A DNA stretch of 64,000 bases, taken from assembly GCA_964007475.1 (NCBI GenBank), contig OZ023274.1, positions 30,001,250-30,065,249 on the forward strand, written 5' to 3'. This stretch comes from Hybos culiciformis. Lineage: Eukaryota > Arthropoda > Insecta > Diptera > Hybotidae. The position numbers were made by a program, and so were the translations under genes. Shown here piece after piece: positions 20,553-30,943 of this stretch. Positions within the stretch are counted from its first letter, which is position 1. Each line of letters opens with the position of its first letter. The notes under the pieces are model-generated. The model saw only the letters and a list, made by a program, of their open reading frames with translations. It was not told the origin of the DNA and made no database searches.

Positions 20553-21384
20553 CTCTCTAAATAAATTTTGGCTAGATTGTTGGTAAAAAAAACTAGATTG
20601 AGCAACTAGATTGTGAGCAACTAGGATCTAGTTGGAAATCCAGCTTACAAAATTTACCTAGATTCTAGTTAAAATGCGAAACTAGATTCCTAGTGGAATT
20701 CTAGCTACCAAGGCTAGATCTTCCATTTTTTTAACTAGAATCTAGTGACTTTTTTTTATAAAAAAAAAAAAATTTATTGTAAAATTTTTTTTTATTTAAT
20801 ACAATTTCTTTATTAGATTTGTAATTAAATTCTAATTTTATTTCTTGCTCCTTCTTCCGGATTCGAACCTGGGTCTTTAACATTGCAATTCGCCAACACT
20901 ACCACTCAGCTACGGTATTGAAATTTAAAATGTACATAAAATAGAAAATATAAATTTGGTATTTTCTTTGTGGTGTGTTATTTATTTGCAATTCTAAGGA
21001 CGAAGGTTCAAATCCCGAAGACATCAAAAAAATCTGGTATCAATAATTGAAATCTAGCAAGGAGAAATAGATGATAATTGCAGAAACTAGATTTTAATAA
21101 TTTTTCAAATTTGTCTAAAACTATTTTAAAACTATATTCTAGTTTAAATTTCGGTTCTTGTAATCTAGTTTACCAAAATAACTGGAATATTAATGATCTG
21201 AAATAGAATCTATGTTCGGTAAATAATTTGTAAAATTTTACCTAGAAATCTAGCTTTTGAGAACTAGATTTTTGCGTGAACTAGCTTTTGAAACTATAAA
21301 ACTATTTTTAATAATTGAATTTCCCAGTAAAAATCGTCTAACTAGATCAAAGCTAGGGATTATAGCCAAAATTAATTTAGAGAG
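20553..21384. mobile_element. TIR element built of CTAG words
   Basis: Starts CTCTCTAAATAAATTTTGGC and ends with the complement (TTAATTTAGAGAG). Inside, words such as ACTAGATTCTAGTT and GATCTAGTTGG recur more than twenty times in both orientations. It interrupts a composite repeat: the uninterrupted homologue near 22790-22850 reads across the site, giving an empty site and suggesting a TA-type target (now TA left, CA right). It contains a tRNA-like fragment (20856-20935). No transposase. Confidence 0.75.
20856..20935 (-). repeat. tRNA-derived repeat inside the CTAG-word element
   Basis: On the minus strand: A-box TAGCTGAGTGGTAG and B box GGTTCGAATCC at tRNA spacing, close to the type at 14005. 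A partial partner B box (GGTTCAAATCCC, 21007-21018) lies on the plus strand. Confidence 0.6.
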
Positions 21385-21462
21385 CACCAATAAAAAAATT
21401 TTTGTTTCTTAAACCTATTATTATGTTAAAAAAAATTAAAATTTTTTAAAAAAAAATTTTAT

Positions 21463-21533
21463 TCTTTGGAAATCGAACCTGATACCTTCACTCTCATAGT
21501 CTGATGTTCTAGCCACTAAGCCATATAGTCCAT
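21463..21533 (-). repeat. tRNA-derived (SINE-like) repeat
   Basis: On the minus strand: TGGCTTAGTGGCTAGAACAT (A box), then ACTATGAGAGTGAAGGT and B box GGTTCGATTTCC. Same subtype as 37545-37611. Confidence 0.7.
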
Positions 21534-21999
21534 ATGATTTTGGATTTCTAAAATATAATAAAAATATTCTAATAAACCACTAATTTTTTTGTTTTTATTC
21601 TTGTATGAGAATAAGAATACTCAAAATACGATCGAGACTCGAATTTGAAAAATGTACACAAAAAAAAGAATGGTTATTTATTAGAATTTTTTTATTATGT
21701 TTTAGAAAGCCAAGATCATATGGACAATATGCCTTAGTGGCTAGAACATCAGACTGATTTACCCTCATTTGTTCGTAATCTTTTCTTCGTAAAACATTTG
21801 TTCGTAAACATTTCTTCATAAAACATTTCTTCGTAAAAACATTTCTTCGTAAAACATTTCTTCGTAAAACCGAAAGTTTCTTCGTGAAACTTTTGTTCGT
21901 AAAAACATTTGTTCGTAAAAACATTTGTTCGTAAAACATTTGTTCGTAAAATATTTGTTCGTAAAACATTTATTCGTAAAACTTTTGTTCGTAAAACTT

Positions 22000-22106
22000 T
22001 TCTTCGTAAGCTGTTGAGACCCATGACTGCATTAGCCAGCATGGCGCGCGCGCGCCATGCTGGCTAATGCATAGATGGGTCTCAACAGCTTACGAAGAAA
22101 AGTTTT
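22000..22106. repeat. Long hairpin inside the foldback element, GC-rich tip
   Basis: About 50-bp arms centred on GGCGCGCGCGCGCC (22044-22057). Outwards they read GCCAGCATGG and its complement, TGTTGAGACCCAT and its complement, then run into the foldback words. One small mismatch (ACTG versus ATAG). Confidence 0.9.
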
Positions 22107-22199
22107 ACGAAGAACTGTTTTACGAAGAAATGTTTTATAAAACATAACACATTTTTCACTTTTAGCGTTACCCAGAGCTAACGATGTGGACGGAGTGAA

Positions 22200-22420
22200 A
22201 TTATAGCTCCTTATTTTTTTAAAAATTTTTTTTTTGATATTTTTTCATATATTTTTTTTTAATTTTTTTATTTTATATTTTTTTTTTATATTTTTTTTTT
22301 TCATATTTTTTTTTTATATATTTTTTTTTTAATATTTTTTATATTTTTGTTTTTAATTCTTCTTTACTTTTTGGTTTTTTAGAAACCTATTTTTTTTTAC
22401 ACGTTATTTTTTTTACTTTA
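22200..22420. repeat. T-rich low-complexity tract
   Basis: Long T-runs with short ATAT spacers inside the foldback element. No gene. Confidence 0.8.
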
Positions 22421-22856
22421 GTACACTTTTTTTAATTGCAATATTATCAGTAATAGATGTAACATATTGTTTCCTTTCAAGCTGATCATACTTTTCGACA
22501 ATATTTTTAAGCCCCCATTACGCAGTTTTTTATTTTTTTTTATAAAGAAATATTTACGAAGAAATGTTTTACGAAGAAAGGTTTTACGAACAAATGTTTT
22601 ACGAACAAATGTTTTTACGAAGAAATGTTTTACGAAGAAATGTTTACGAACAAATGTTTTACGAAGAAAAAATTACGAACAAATGAAGGTCTACCCATCA
22701 GACTATAAGAGTGAAGGTGTCAAGTTCGATTCCCAAAGAATACATTTTTTTTTTAATTTTTTAATTTTTTTTAACATAATAATAGGTTTAAGAAACAAAA
22801 ATTTTGTTATTGGTACGATGTGTAATTTTTTTTTGCTTGTAATATTGGGCCCTATA

Positions 22857-23264
22857 AAACTCAGGATTTACGAATTGGCAAACTAGGCACGTGCCTAGGG
22901 CGGCAGATTTAAAGGAGCGGCAAAATATAACATAAAACCGATAAAAAAAAAAATTTCAAATAAATAAATTTTTCTATTTGTAGAATTAAATATGTAACTA
23001 ATCTACAAAAAAATAATAACGTATTTCGAAATAATCTTCAGATTTTATCTGTCACTAGCATATTGTTCTGCTGGAAGCTTGTTTTCTTCTTTTTATAGAA
23101 TTAAAACTTATCTTCGATCACAATTGAAAGAAACGAAATTAAATCACATTTCAATTATGCACTTCGAGAACCAAGAACCAAGTGTTTGTTTCTTATTTAA
23201 ATTCCAATTACACTGAAACTCTCAAAAAGTGCCTGGCGGCGGCATATTCGTAAATCCGTCCCTG
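22857..23264. mobile_element. hAT-type MITE, TSD GCCCTATA
   Basis: GCCCTATA lies outside both ends (22849-22856, 23265-23272). The right terminus read inward is CAGGGACGGATTTACGAAT. The left terminus has lost its outer bases but keeps GATTTACGAATT. Inner GGCACGTGCCTAGGGCGGC and GTGCCTGGCGGCGGC also pair. It interrupts the composite repeat at GGGCCCTATA. No ORF. Confidence 0.85.
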
Positions 23265-23448
23265 GCCCTATATATACATATATTTGAAATTAAAAAAGTC
23301 TGAAAGTGCCAGGCAGAAACAAAGTACGATAATTATGATGTAGTCAATTTCAGCATTATTTTTTCATAGGGAATATTAGTAAATCGGCAGTAGTCAAATA
23401 TTTTTGGGTAAAGTTGCTAAATAATTATAGTTCACCTAATTAAAAAAA

Positions 23449-23662
23449 ACACACGAAGCAGTCATAGGAACTGCTGAAAGAAGTTAATACTTAAAAGCTT
23501 TAAACTATGAATAACAGTGGCTACAAATGATGGGCTGCTCAGTACAAAATGTACATTAAAATAAAAATCAGTCCAAAAGCAGTCCATGATTTGTAGTCAT
23601 TGTTATTTCATAGCTTTTAAGTATAAACTTCTTTCGGCAGTTCCTATGACTGCTTCGTGTGT
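23449..23662. mobile_element. Hairpin MITE (ACACACGAAGCAGTC family), copy 2
   Basis: Same inverted ends and core as 1213-1441, with a central GATGGGCTGCTCAGTACAA block. It lies just outside the copia 3' LTR. Confidence 0.85.
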
Positions 23663-23687
23663 TTTTTTTTTGAGAAATTGAAATAGT

Positions 23688-23963
23688 TGTTGAAATATCT
23701 TTCGATATTTAATAAAACGCCAGTTTAAGAAAATTAATGATTGTTTTATTATAAAAATTTTAAATTAGAAATATAAGCGTGGTTTTGTTGATCGTTATGT
23801 TTTGACATAAACTTATAGAAGAGACAGAAGTTCGTTCTGTTCTTTTCTTCTTGAAATGTAAGCTGCTAAATAAAATATTTGTTGCGGCTAATTAATTTAT
23901 TTAAGGTGAAATTATTTTGTTCGACTCATTTTAATTGTTCGACTCACTTTACTTTTCTTAACA
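23688..23963 (-). repeat. Copia 3' LTR (intact)
   Basis: On the minus strand starts TGTTAAGAAAAG and ends GATATTTCAACA (TG...CA). It matches 41346-41564 plus 44210-44256. A GTCGAACAA unit is duplicated here (23920-23950) but single in the other LTR. Confidence 0.92.
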
Positions 23964-23975
23964 CACCCCCTCAAC
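23964..23975 (-). other. Copia polypurine tract
   Basis: On the minus strand TTGAGGGGGTG directly precedes the LTR start TGTTAA; it primes plus-strand DNA synthesis. 23976-24388 is AT-rich copia 3' untranslated sequence. Confidence 0.8.
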
Positions 23976-24457
23976 AAATACTTTATTTCACATTACAATA
24001 TTTTTAAATACATGTAAATTTCAATTTACTTTAGCAACTTTTAAATTGAATTCAAAATACTAAATATTATACTTTTTTTTTTTTCTTTCAAATCTCTATT
24101 TATATTTTCAAAGTTGAATTCAATAGTTATTAATTATTATTCTAAATTTCTAATCAGTCTAAATCAATTTAAATTTTAATTTGTAATTCTCACATTAAAT
24201 TCAAAAAAATTCTTTAAACATTTTATTTAAATAAAACGAATTTCAAATTCAGTATCGTTTTTGTTTCTTTTACATTTTTAAAATAAAAATTAAATTTCAA
24301 ACATCCTTACAAAAAAAGCCTGCCTTTTCGTTTTTCATTAACACAAAAAATTATTATAATTAATCAATTTTGTATCCTTAACTTTAACTTTCTTGAAATG
24401 TTTCGGTAGTGAGGAAGAGGATAAAATGAAAAACAACTTTATCTCTTTTAAATCATA

Positions 24458-24506
24458 TGCTAATATATTTCGTCCTTTTTGTTTAGGACTTCATCAGAGC
24501 TATATA
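24458..24506 (-). ncRNA. Hammerhead ribozyme motif (left Penelope arm)
   Basis: On the minus strand: CTGATGA, then GTCC-loop-GGAC as stem II, then GAAA, the conserved hammerhead core, with an AGC/GCT stem I and a very short AT stem III ending in the expected UA-type cleavage region. Such minimal hammerheads are typical of Penelope terminal repeats. Core and stem II are intact here. Confidence 0.75.
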
Positions 24507-24606
24507 AAAACAAAAAATACAGTTTTACTAATTGCACATTAAAATTCCTATTAAAATTATTTTATACCTATCAACATTATTACAAAAATCACCTAAAAAA
24601 AAAAAA

Positions 24607-26327
24607 CATATGTGAGTCTCGGGACACACGGCAGAAGTGAAACTTCATGGCAAGTAGTATTTTCTGGGAAGGCTAAATAAATATTTAAAATGGCCAAGTG
24701 CATATAAGATATGACGCCGATCGATTTTTTCGACGGCGACTAGTTGATTTTTGCCCTTCGAATGCTGCGGCCAGTCGACTTAAAATTACTTGTTTTGGGG
24801 AATTCGGCGGCTTAGAAAAAATTAAAACCCAGCGACTGCTTGTACCTTGTTCGCATTCTAATTTAAATTCCAATTAAATTCCGGAAAACAAATTACCGTT
24901 CGCATTACAAAATTTGATGAGAAGTGGAATTTAAAAATTTAGAAAGAGAAAAAATTTTTGTTGTTGAAAATTTTGACTTTTTATCTCACTTTTTATCAAT
25001 TTTATTTGGTTTTTTTTTTCATTTTACTCGAATTTGACAAAAAAAATTGTTGCCAACTATAATAAAATTTCAAAAAGTGAGTGAAAGTAACTATAAATAT
25101 AGAATTTTAACCCTGACAAACAAGAATATGAAAGTGGAATATACATATTCCGGAATATATTTTTATATGAAAAATCCAGTTCATTTTCCTGAAATATTCC
25201 GGAAAACAGCATATTCCACTAATGCGAAGACCATATTAGAGATAAAAGCATTTAAAAATTCTAAAATACTTTTTAAGCTCAAAAAGTTTAGTGGCATAAA
25301 ATTATTTCAAAATGGCTAGATTTATGGCAACACTGATTGCAGATGATTTCTACTATATTTTAAGCTGTAAACACAATTCCGGTTATTAGCGACAATAATG
25401 TATGAAAAAACAGCAGCGTGGCTTAAATCATGTTTTCTTTTTGTTGCCCGAAAAGTTTAACCTAAAATAACTTTTTCAAATATGCCTGAAAAATTTCATG
25501 TTTATTAGTACTTCTTCTGAAATGGAATTGTAATAAACATATTCCTCCTGCATTTTATTAGTGTAATTTAATGTCAAAAATAAATTACACTAACAAACTA
25601 CAAATTACATTAAGAAAAATTTTTTTCTCATTTCATCTAACCACTTGGTTAGGGTTCAGTTTCATCAAAAATTGAATCGAATAATCTAGTTATAAAAACC
25701 ATCCACTAGAGGGACATCTGTTAATTCAATACAATTAGAAAGAGAACACAATATAAATTATCATTGTTTATTTTATTCTTTTCTTTTTATTTTCATGACA
25801 GCAGAAATGCCATGAAAAGTTTTTGAAGTGGTTTTTTTTTAAATTAATTTTATGAAAATAATGAAACATAATAAATTTAAATGAAAATTTTTAATTTTTT
25901 TTCACATCGATTTGGAAAAAAATTATTTTTTTTTTGCATTAAATAAAAAATTGTATAATTTTTCTTTTCGCGGATATGAAAAAAAAAAATTAGTGCTAAG
26001 TGCACAAAATTGTGAACGAAAAATAGAAAATTGTGGTTAAAAAATAAAAATATAATTGGAAAAATATTTGAAAATAAAAAAGGTTTGTGCCAAAAAAAAA
26101 ACTTGTTGGTTCCCGGAAATTCATATTGTTTTTTTGTTCTTTCGTCTTTATTTCACAAAATTTTTTATTATTGTTTTTTTTTTTTGCCTTTTTTTTTGAC
26201 AATAATCGTTCGGATTTTGACAATAGCCGTTCGGATTTTGCCTTTTTTTTTGACAATAATCGTTCGGTTTTTGACACTTACATTTTTTTCACTCTCAATC
26301 ACAATGCCTCTAAAGAAGTTTCACTTC
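24607..26327. mobile_element. 1.7-kb insert in the left Penelope arm, class unknown
   Basis: Starts after an A-run with the CTCGGGACACACGG repeat (24609-24841, near-identical to 5572-5807) and ends CCTCTAAAGAAGTTTCACTTC before another A-run. The right arm of the dimer shows the uninterrupted site. GAAGTGAAACTTC near the left end and GAAGTTTCACTTC at the right are similar inverted words. 26160-26280 repeats GACAATAATCGTTCGG three times. No confident gene: a 90-codon ORF at 25047-25319 has no recognisable domain. Confidence 0.65.
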
Positions 26328-27229
26328 AAAAAAAAAAAAAACAAAATCAAACTTGTACAAACATATTACCTCGATTCAGTTGAGAATTTGTTTACATCTA
26401 ATTTTCTTTTTGAATTTATCTATTTGGTTAATTTTTTGTTACAATATTTTTATATTCTTTTTCTTTCTAATAATTTAATTTTATAATAATCTAATTTTAT
26501 AATTTAATTTTATAATAATTCTTTATAATTTATTTTAATTTTATAATATGTTTTTTTAATAATTTTAATTTTAATTTTAATTTTTAATTTATAAGAATAT
26601 ATCACTTAACCATTCTCTTCAATTTTTACAATTTTAATAATTTTATAACATTTACCTAACATAATATGACTACTTATCACAAACTGTAATAAAAAGCTTT
26701 TAATCTTTTAACAAACTTATATCTATTTATGTGTTAGTACTGTATTCAGTATACAGAAAATTGACAATTTTGTACATTCAATAGATCTTTTCTATAATAT
26801 TTTTCCACAAACAAACAAAAAAAAAAAAAAAAAATAAAATAAAAAATATATATATAATCGGTACTTATAATGATTCATTAAAATTAAGAGCGGGAGTTTT
26901 TTATAATATTATATCTGAATTTTTTGATCAATTATTAACATTTTATTTTGTGTAATGTGTTATTGTTAATTCATTATTACTTCTCTTTTAATTTCTTTTA
27001 AACTTTTTATATCTTTCTAAAATCCATCCATAAATATTCCCTAATTTATCTACGTCAGTTTTAAAATTTACTGTGTCATTTAGTTTTATATGGATCATTT
27101 CAAGAAAGTTTCTTTTAATTTTGTTATGTTCTGTGTCTAGGATTTCAATATTATCGAAGTCAAAGTTATGGTTGTTCTCAAAATGATGAACTGCTAAAGC
27201 TGTTTTTTCAGTTTTGTTAATGTTCGTTA

Positions 27230-27429
27230 NNNNNNNNNNNNNNNNNNNNNNNNNNNNNNNNNNNNNNNNNNNNNNNNNNNNNNNNNNNNNNNNNNNNNNN
27301 NNNNNNNNNNNNNNNNNNNNNNNNNNNNNNNNNNNNNNNNNNNNNNNNNNNNNNNNNNNNNNNNNNNNNNNNNNNNNNNNNNNNNNNNNNNNNNNNNNNN
27401 NNNNNNNNNNNNNNNNNNNNNNNNNNNNN
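27230..27429. other. Assembly gap, 200 N
   Basis: Exactly 200 unknown bases, inside the left Penelope arm between the RT-linker and the GIY-YIG end. The homologous right arm suggests what is missing is linker plus the start of the endonuclease domain. Confidence 1.
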
Positions 27430-27539
27430 GGTGAAATTTTTTATGGCTTAGTTTTAAACATTTTTCAATCATATTTTCTATAATATTTTGTTTTTGATAA
27501 TTTGGATGGTGGCTATAGTAGTTTAAAATTCTACCAGAG

Positions 27540-28037
27540 TTGGTCGGTTTCCCTCACATAACTACATTGTCTAGCCAAATGCAAAAATTATTAAAAGAAA
27601 GAGATATTAAATTGACTTTTTACAATATAAAAACGGTTAACAATTTATTCACTAAAATTAAAGACAAAACACCTAAAGACATTAAAAACAACCTTATATA
27701 TAAAATTAATTGTGAAAATTGCTCAAAATCTTACATAGGACAAACACTACAATATTTAAAAAAACGAAAAAATCAACACAAAAATTCATGTAATATAACG
27801 AACATTAACAAAACTGAAAAAACAGCTTTAGCAGTTCATCATTTTGAGAACAACCATAACTTTGACTTCGATAATATTGAAATCCTAGACACAGAACATA
27901 ACAAAATTAAAAGAAACTTTCTTGAAATGATCCATATAAAACTAAATGACACAGTAAATTTTAAAACTGACGTAGATAAATTAGGGAATATTTATGGATG
28001 GATTTTAGAAAGATATAAAAAGTTTAAAAGAAATTAA
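27540..28037 (+). CDS. Penelope-like RT C-terminal linker and GIY-YIG endonuclease (partial)
   Basis: 166 codons, open to a natural stop, but the reverse transcriptase upstream is lost at the inverted junction; the ATG at 27540 is probably not the true start. Residues 1-50 match the linker after the RT domain (SSQMQKLLKERDIKLTF, then LFTKIKDKTPKD). The GIY-YIG domain spans about residues 55-120, with YKINCENCSKSYIGQT (a CxxC pair and the YIG core), LKKRKNQHK, and a HH-x3-NH motif around residue 100. It nicks DNA to prime reverse transcription of Penelope-like elements. A mirror-image copy of its C-terminal half is at 26990-27229 (minus). The domain appears intact, yet without RT the element cannot move itself. 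Confidence 0.88.
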   Translation: MVGFPHITTLSSQMQKLLKERDIKLTFYNIKTVNNLFTKIKDKTPKDIKNNLIYKINCENCSKSYIGQTLQYLKKRKNQHKNSCNITNINKTEKTALAVHHFENNHNFDFDNIEILDTEHNKIKRNFLEMIHIKLNDTVNFKTDVDKLGNIYGWILERYKKFKRN

Positions 28038-28771
28038 AAGAGAAGTAATAATGAATTAACAATAACACATTACACAAAATAAAATGTTAATAATTGATCA
28101 AAAAATTCAGATATAATATTATAAAAAACTCCCGCTCTTAATTTTAATGAATCATTATAAGTACCGATTATATATATATTTTTTATTTTTTTTTGTTTGT
28201 TTGTGGAAAAATATTATAGAAAAGATCTATTGAATGTACAAAATTGTCAATTTTCTGTATACTGAATACAGTACTAACACATAAATAGATATAAGTTTGT
28301 TAAAAGATTAAAAGCTTTTTATTACAGTTTGTGATAAGTAGTCATATTATGTTAGGTAAATGTTATAAAATTATTAAAATTGTAAAAATTGAAGAGAATG
28401 GTTAAGTGATATATTCTTATAAATTAAAAATTAAAATTAAAATTAAAATTATTAAAAAAACATATTATAAAATTAAAATAAATTATAAAGAATTATTATA
28501 AAATTAAATTATAAAATTAAATTATTATAAAATTAAATTATTAGAAAGAAAAAGAATATAAAAATATTGTAACAAAAAATTAACCAAATAGATAAATTCA
28601 AAAAGAAAATTAGATGTAAACAAATTCTCAACTGAATCGAGGTAATATGTTTGTACAAGTTTGATTTTGTTTTTTTTTTTTTTTAGGTGATTTTTGTAAT
28701 AATGTTGATAGGTATAAAATAATTTTAATAGGAATTTTAATGTGCAATTAGTAAAACTGTATTTTTTGTTT

Positions 28772-28822
28772 TTATATAGCTCTGATGAAGACCTAAACAA
28801 AAAGGACGAAATATATTAGCAT
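28772..28822 (+). ncRNA. Hammerhead ribozyme motif (right Penelope arm, stem II mismatch)
   Basis: CTGATGA and GAAA core as in the left arm, but stem II reads GACC...GGAC, so one pair of four is lost (A opposite A). Self-cleavage is probably weaker than for the left-arm copy (inference). Confidence 0.68.
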
Positions 28823-28924
28823 ATGATTTAAAAGAGATAAAGTTGTTTTTCATTTTATCATTTTATCCTCTTCCTCACTACCGAAACATTTCAAGAAACA
28901 AAAAATTATTTCCAAAGAAAATTT

Positions 28925-29534
28925 CTCAAATTTTTAAATTGTACTTTACCAAGTGGTTTTGTAAAAATGTCTGCTACATTTTCAGTAGTATTTACATATT
29001 TGAGTTCTATTAATTTATTTTCTATATTTTCTAAAATATGATTATATTTAACGTCTACATGCTTTAATCTTTTATTATTTTAATTTTTCTCAGTGATCTT
29101 AATAACTGATTGATTATCTTCGTAAACAACAATAGGCTCTTTATATTTCAATCCGAAATCGGACAGCAGCTTTCTCATCCTGGACATTTCAACTATAATA
29201 TTGCTCAATGCTACGTATTCTGATTCAGTTGGTGACAACGATGTTGTTGCTTGTTTTCTAGAAAAACATGATAGAATACAGCCAAACAACATTATAACAT
29301 TTCCTGAAGTCGATTTACGATCTGTCGTATCTCCAGCCCAATCTGCGTCTACGAATCCCATCATATCATCATTTTCATTACTTTGATATATCAGTGATAG
29401 TTCTAACGTTCCTTTAATATATTTGAGAATTCTTTTCAATGATTTATATAACTGAATACTTGCACAATGTTGATAACGGCTTAAGAGATTTACTGAAATA
29501 GTTAAATCGGGTCGACTACCACCTACAGCGTACA
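28925..29534 (-). pseudogene. Copia RNase H, C-terminal part of pol
   Basis: Minus-strand reading after the hAT insertion: SRPDLTISVNLLSRY, the DADWAGD motif (catalytic aspartates), SLSPTESEYVALS (catalytic Glu) and VYEDNQSVI (Asp), then a stop in the region 29080-29060, after which the copia tail (HVDVKYN, ADIFTKPL) is still readable to about 28930. Normal function: degrading RNA in RNA-DNA hybrids. Broken by a stop and separated from RT by the insertion at 29535-30052. Confidence 0.88.
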
Positions 29535-30052
29535 TAGGGTTTCCATACTCGGTTATCGAGTACTCGATTACTCGGTTAATTTCCTGTTTTTTACATTACT
29601 CGAAAATCGGTTTTTCGGCTTTAATACTCGGTTATTATTTAAACAATTTTGTAGAGGCAAAATAAATATCAAATGAACTCAAATTGAAAAAAATGTGTGA
29701 GTAAGGCTTTGAAAAAAATATAGTTTTGGTTTTTTGTTTTAAAAATTGCAGTCCAAATTCAAAACTAGTGAAAGCAAGTAAGTAAGCTTTTCAAAAATAT
29801 TGTTTTGGTTCTTCTTTTAAATTTGAAAATAAGTTTATTCGACAAACTGGAAACTTCGAATCGTTATAAGTACTAATTTTTTAAAAATGTTTTAATTAGT
29901 GTTATAATTTTAATTAAAAATTAAATATATAACATAAATTACATAACATAAAATTTTTTTTTAAATACTCGATTAATCGAGTACTCGGTTAATTTTCCTT
30001 AAAGATACTCGAAAACTCGGTTAATTGATTTGCCGAGTAATTGGAAACCCTA
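29535..30052. mobile_element. hAT-type MITE in copia pol, TSD AGCGTACA
   Basis: TAGGGTTTCCA at the left and TGGAAACCCTA at the right, flanked by the perfect 8-bp AGCGTACA (29527-29534 and 30053-30060). Subterminal words TACTCGGTTA and CGAGTACTCG recur in both orientations. No ORF. Removing it rejoins copia RT and RNase H in the conserved region between them. Confidence 0.92.
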
Positions 30053-30943
30053 AGCGTACAGTAAGCTACCAATCAACTGTCTGCATTTTTTCTCTATATA
30101 TTGGCTTTCAGAATCTTCTCTTCTTAAAATTTGAAAATCATAGTTTTGATCAATCGGAGTATCAATTGTTTTGCAGTCTCTCATATCAAAATTTTCTAAT
30201 ATTTTTTCCAAATATTTTCTTTGATTTATTTTAGTTATTCCGTTTTCTAAATCTTGTATTATATTTATCCCCAAATAATTTCTTGCCAAGCCCACATCTT
30301 TTGTTTTAAATTTCTTACTTAGCAATATTTTAAATTCTTCAATTTCTTTAGTGTTGTTACCGAAAATTAATATATCATCCACGTAAATTAATAAATATAA
30401 AATTTTATTACTTCTATTTCATAAGTCATTTTTGGATCCAGTAAAATTTTCATTATTCATAAAAACATCGAATTTTTCATTCCAATATTTTGGAGATTTC
30501 TTAAGACCATAAATAGAACGATTTAATTTACATAATTTTTCAATGGCAACTTCATGTATACTTCCTCTTTAATTTCTCCATACAAGAAGACTCCTACAAC
30601 ATCTAATTGGTACACAGCTAAGTTCAATTTATTAGCTATTGACATGAAGATTCTAAAAGTGGTTAATCTTGCAACTGGTGCATATATTTGGTCATCAATA
30701 TTTGTTTGTTCAAAACCTCTCGCTACTAATCTAGCTTTATAATTTTTCTTCCCATTATCATTTTCTTTAATTTTAAAAAACCCATCTTGAACTTATTATT
30801 TTTACATTTTCAGGACATTTATTTATCTCGTTCCATGTATTATTTTTCTTTAAATTTTCCATTTCAATATTCATAGCTTTTATCCAATTTTCTTTTTCTA
30901 CACTTGCTATAGCTTCATTCACATATGTAGGTTCATTATTCAC
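30053..30943 (-). pseudogene. Copia reverse transcriptase, broken
   Basis: The C-terminal RT segment (30382-30053) holds the palm motif MDDILIFG and the following TKDVGLARNYLGI and GSLLYA words. Upstream (30943-30390) the finger/palm blocks can be found in shifting frames (WVFKIK, KARLVARGF, LDVVGVFLYGE-like words), with stops at about 30395 and 30560 and a frameshift near 30790. Copies element RNA into cDNA in the cytoplasmic particle. Inactive. Confidence 0.83.

Larger units (their letters stand above)
21756..22695. mobile_element. Foldback transposon with 9-bp TSD (CATCAGACT)
   Basis: CATCAGACT stands directly outside both ends (21747-21755, 22696-22704). Both termini carry TTCATTTGTTCGTAAT-like inverted ends, and both arms are tandem 15-16-bp words (TTTTACGAACAAATG or TTTTACGAAGAAATG) in opposite orientation. 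The middle contains a ~107-bp hairpin (22000-22106) and a T-rich stretch (22200-22420). Word arrays as arms and 9-bp TSDs are features of Drosophila FB elements, but the words differ. No transposase. The apparent ORFs are repeat peptides because 15 is a multiple of 3. Confidence 0.87.
21724..22737 (+). repeat. tRNA-derived repeat split by a foldback element
   Basis: The A-box half (GCCTTAGTGGCTAGAACATC) ends at 21755. The remainder, with B box AGTTCGATTCCC, resumes at 22696 after the foldback element. Excising the insert and one copy of its 9-bp duplication recreates a continuous repeat like 37545-37611. Confidence 0.8.
24389..28898. mobile_element. Penelope-like element: head-to-head inverted dimer
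   Basis: Two 5'-truncated copies point outward from a junction near 27535. The right arm (27536-28898, +) contains the RT-linker to GIY-YIG ORF, AT-rich 3' sequence and a terminal block with a hammerhead motif. The left arm (minus) mirrors it: RT-linker at 27430-27530, GIY-YIG C-terminus at 26990-27229, the same 3' sequence to 26330, then, after a 1.7-kb insert (24607-26327), the same terminal block (24389-24597). Both arms end TTTCTTGAAATG. A 200-base gap lies in the left arm. Tandem and inverted copies with hammerheads are known for Penelope-like elements. Confidence 0.87.

Noticed and set aside
21756..22695. CRISPR-like array
   Set aside because: Repeats abut directly without unique spacers, run in both orientations, and the genome is eukaryotic.
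21595..22886. ORFs encoding repeated YEQMF / RTNVL peptides
   Set aside because: Produced by the 15-bp foldback words, which keep all frames open; no sign of selection on protein.
25047..25319. 90-codon ORF inside the Penelope insert
   Set aside because: No domain, AT-driven codon use and no repeat copy that conserves the frame.
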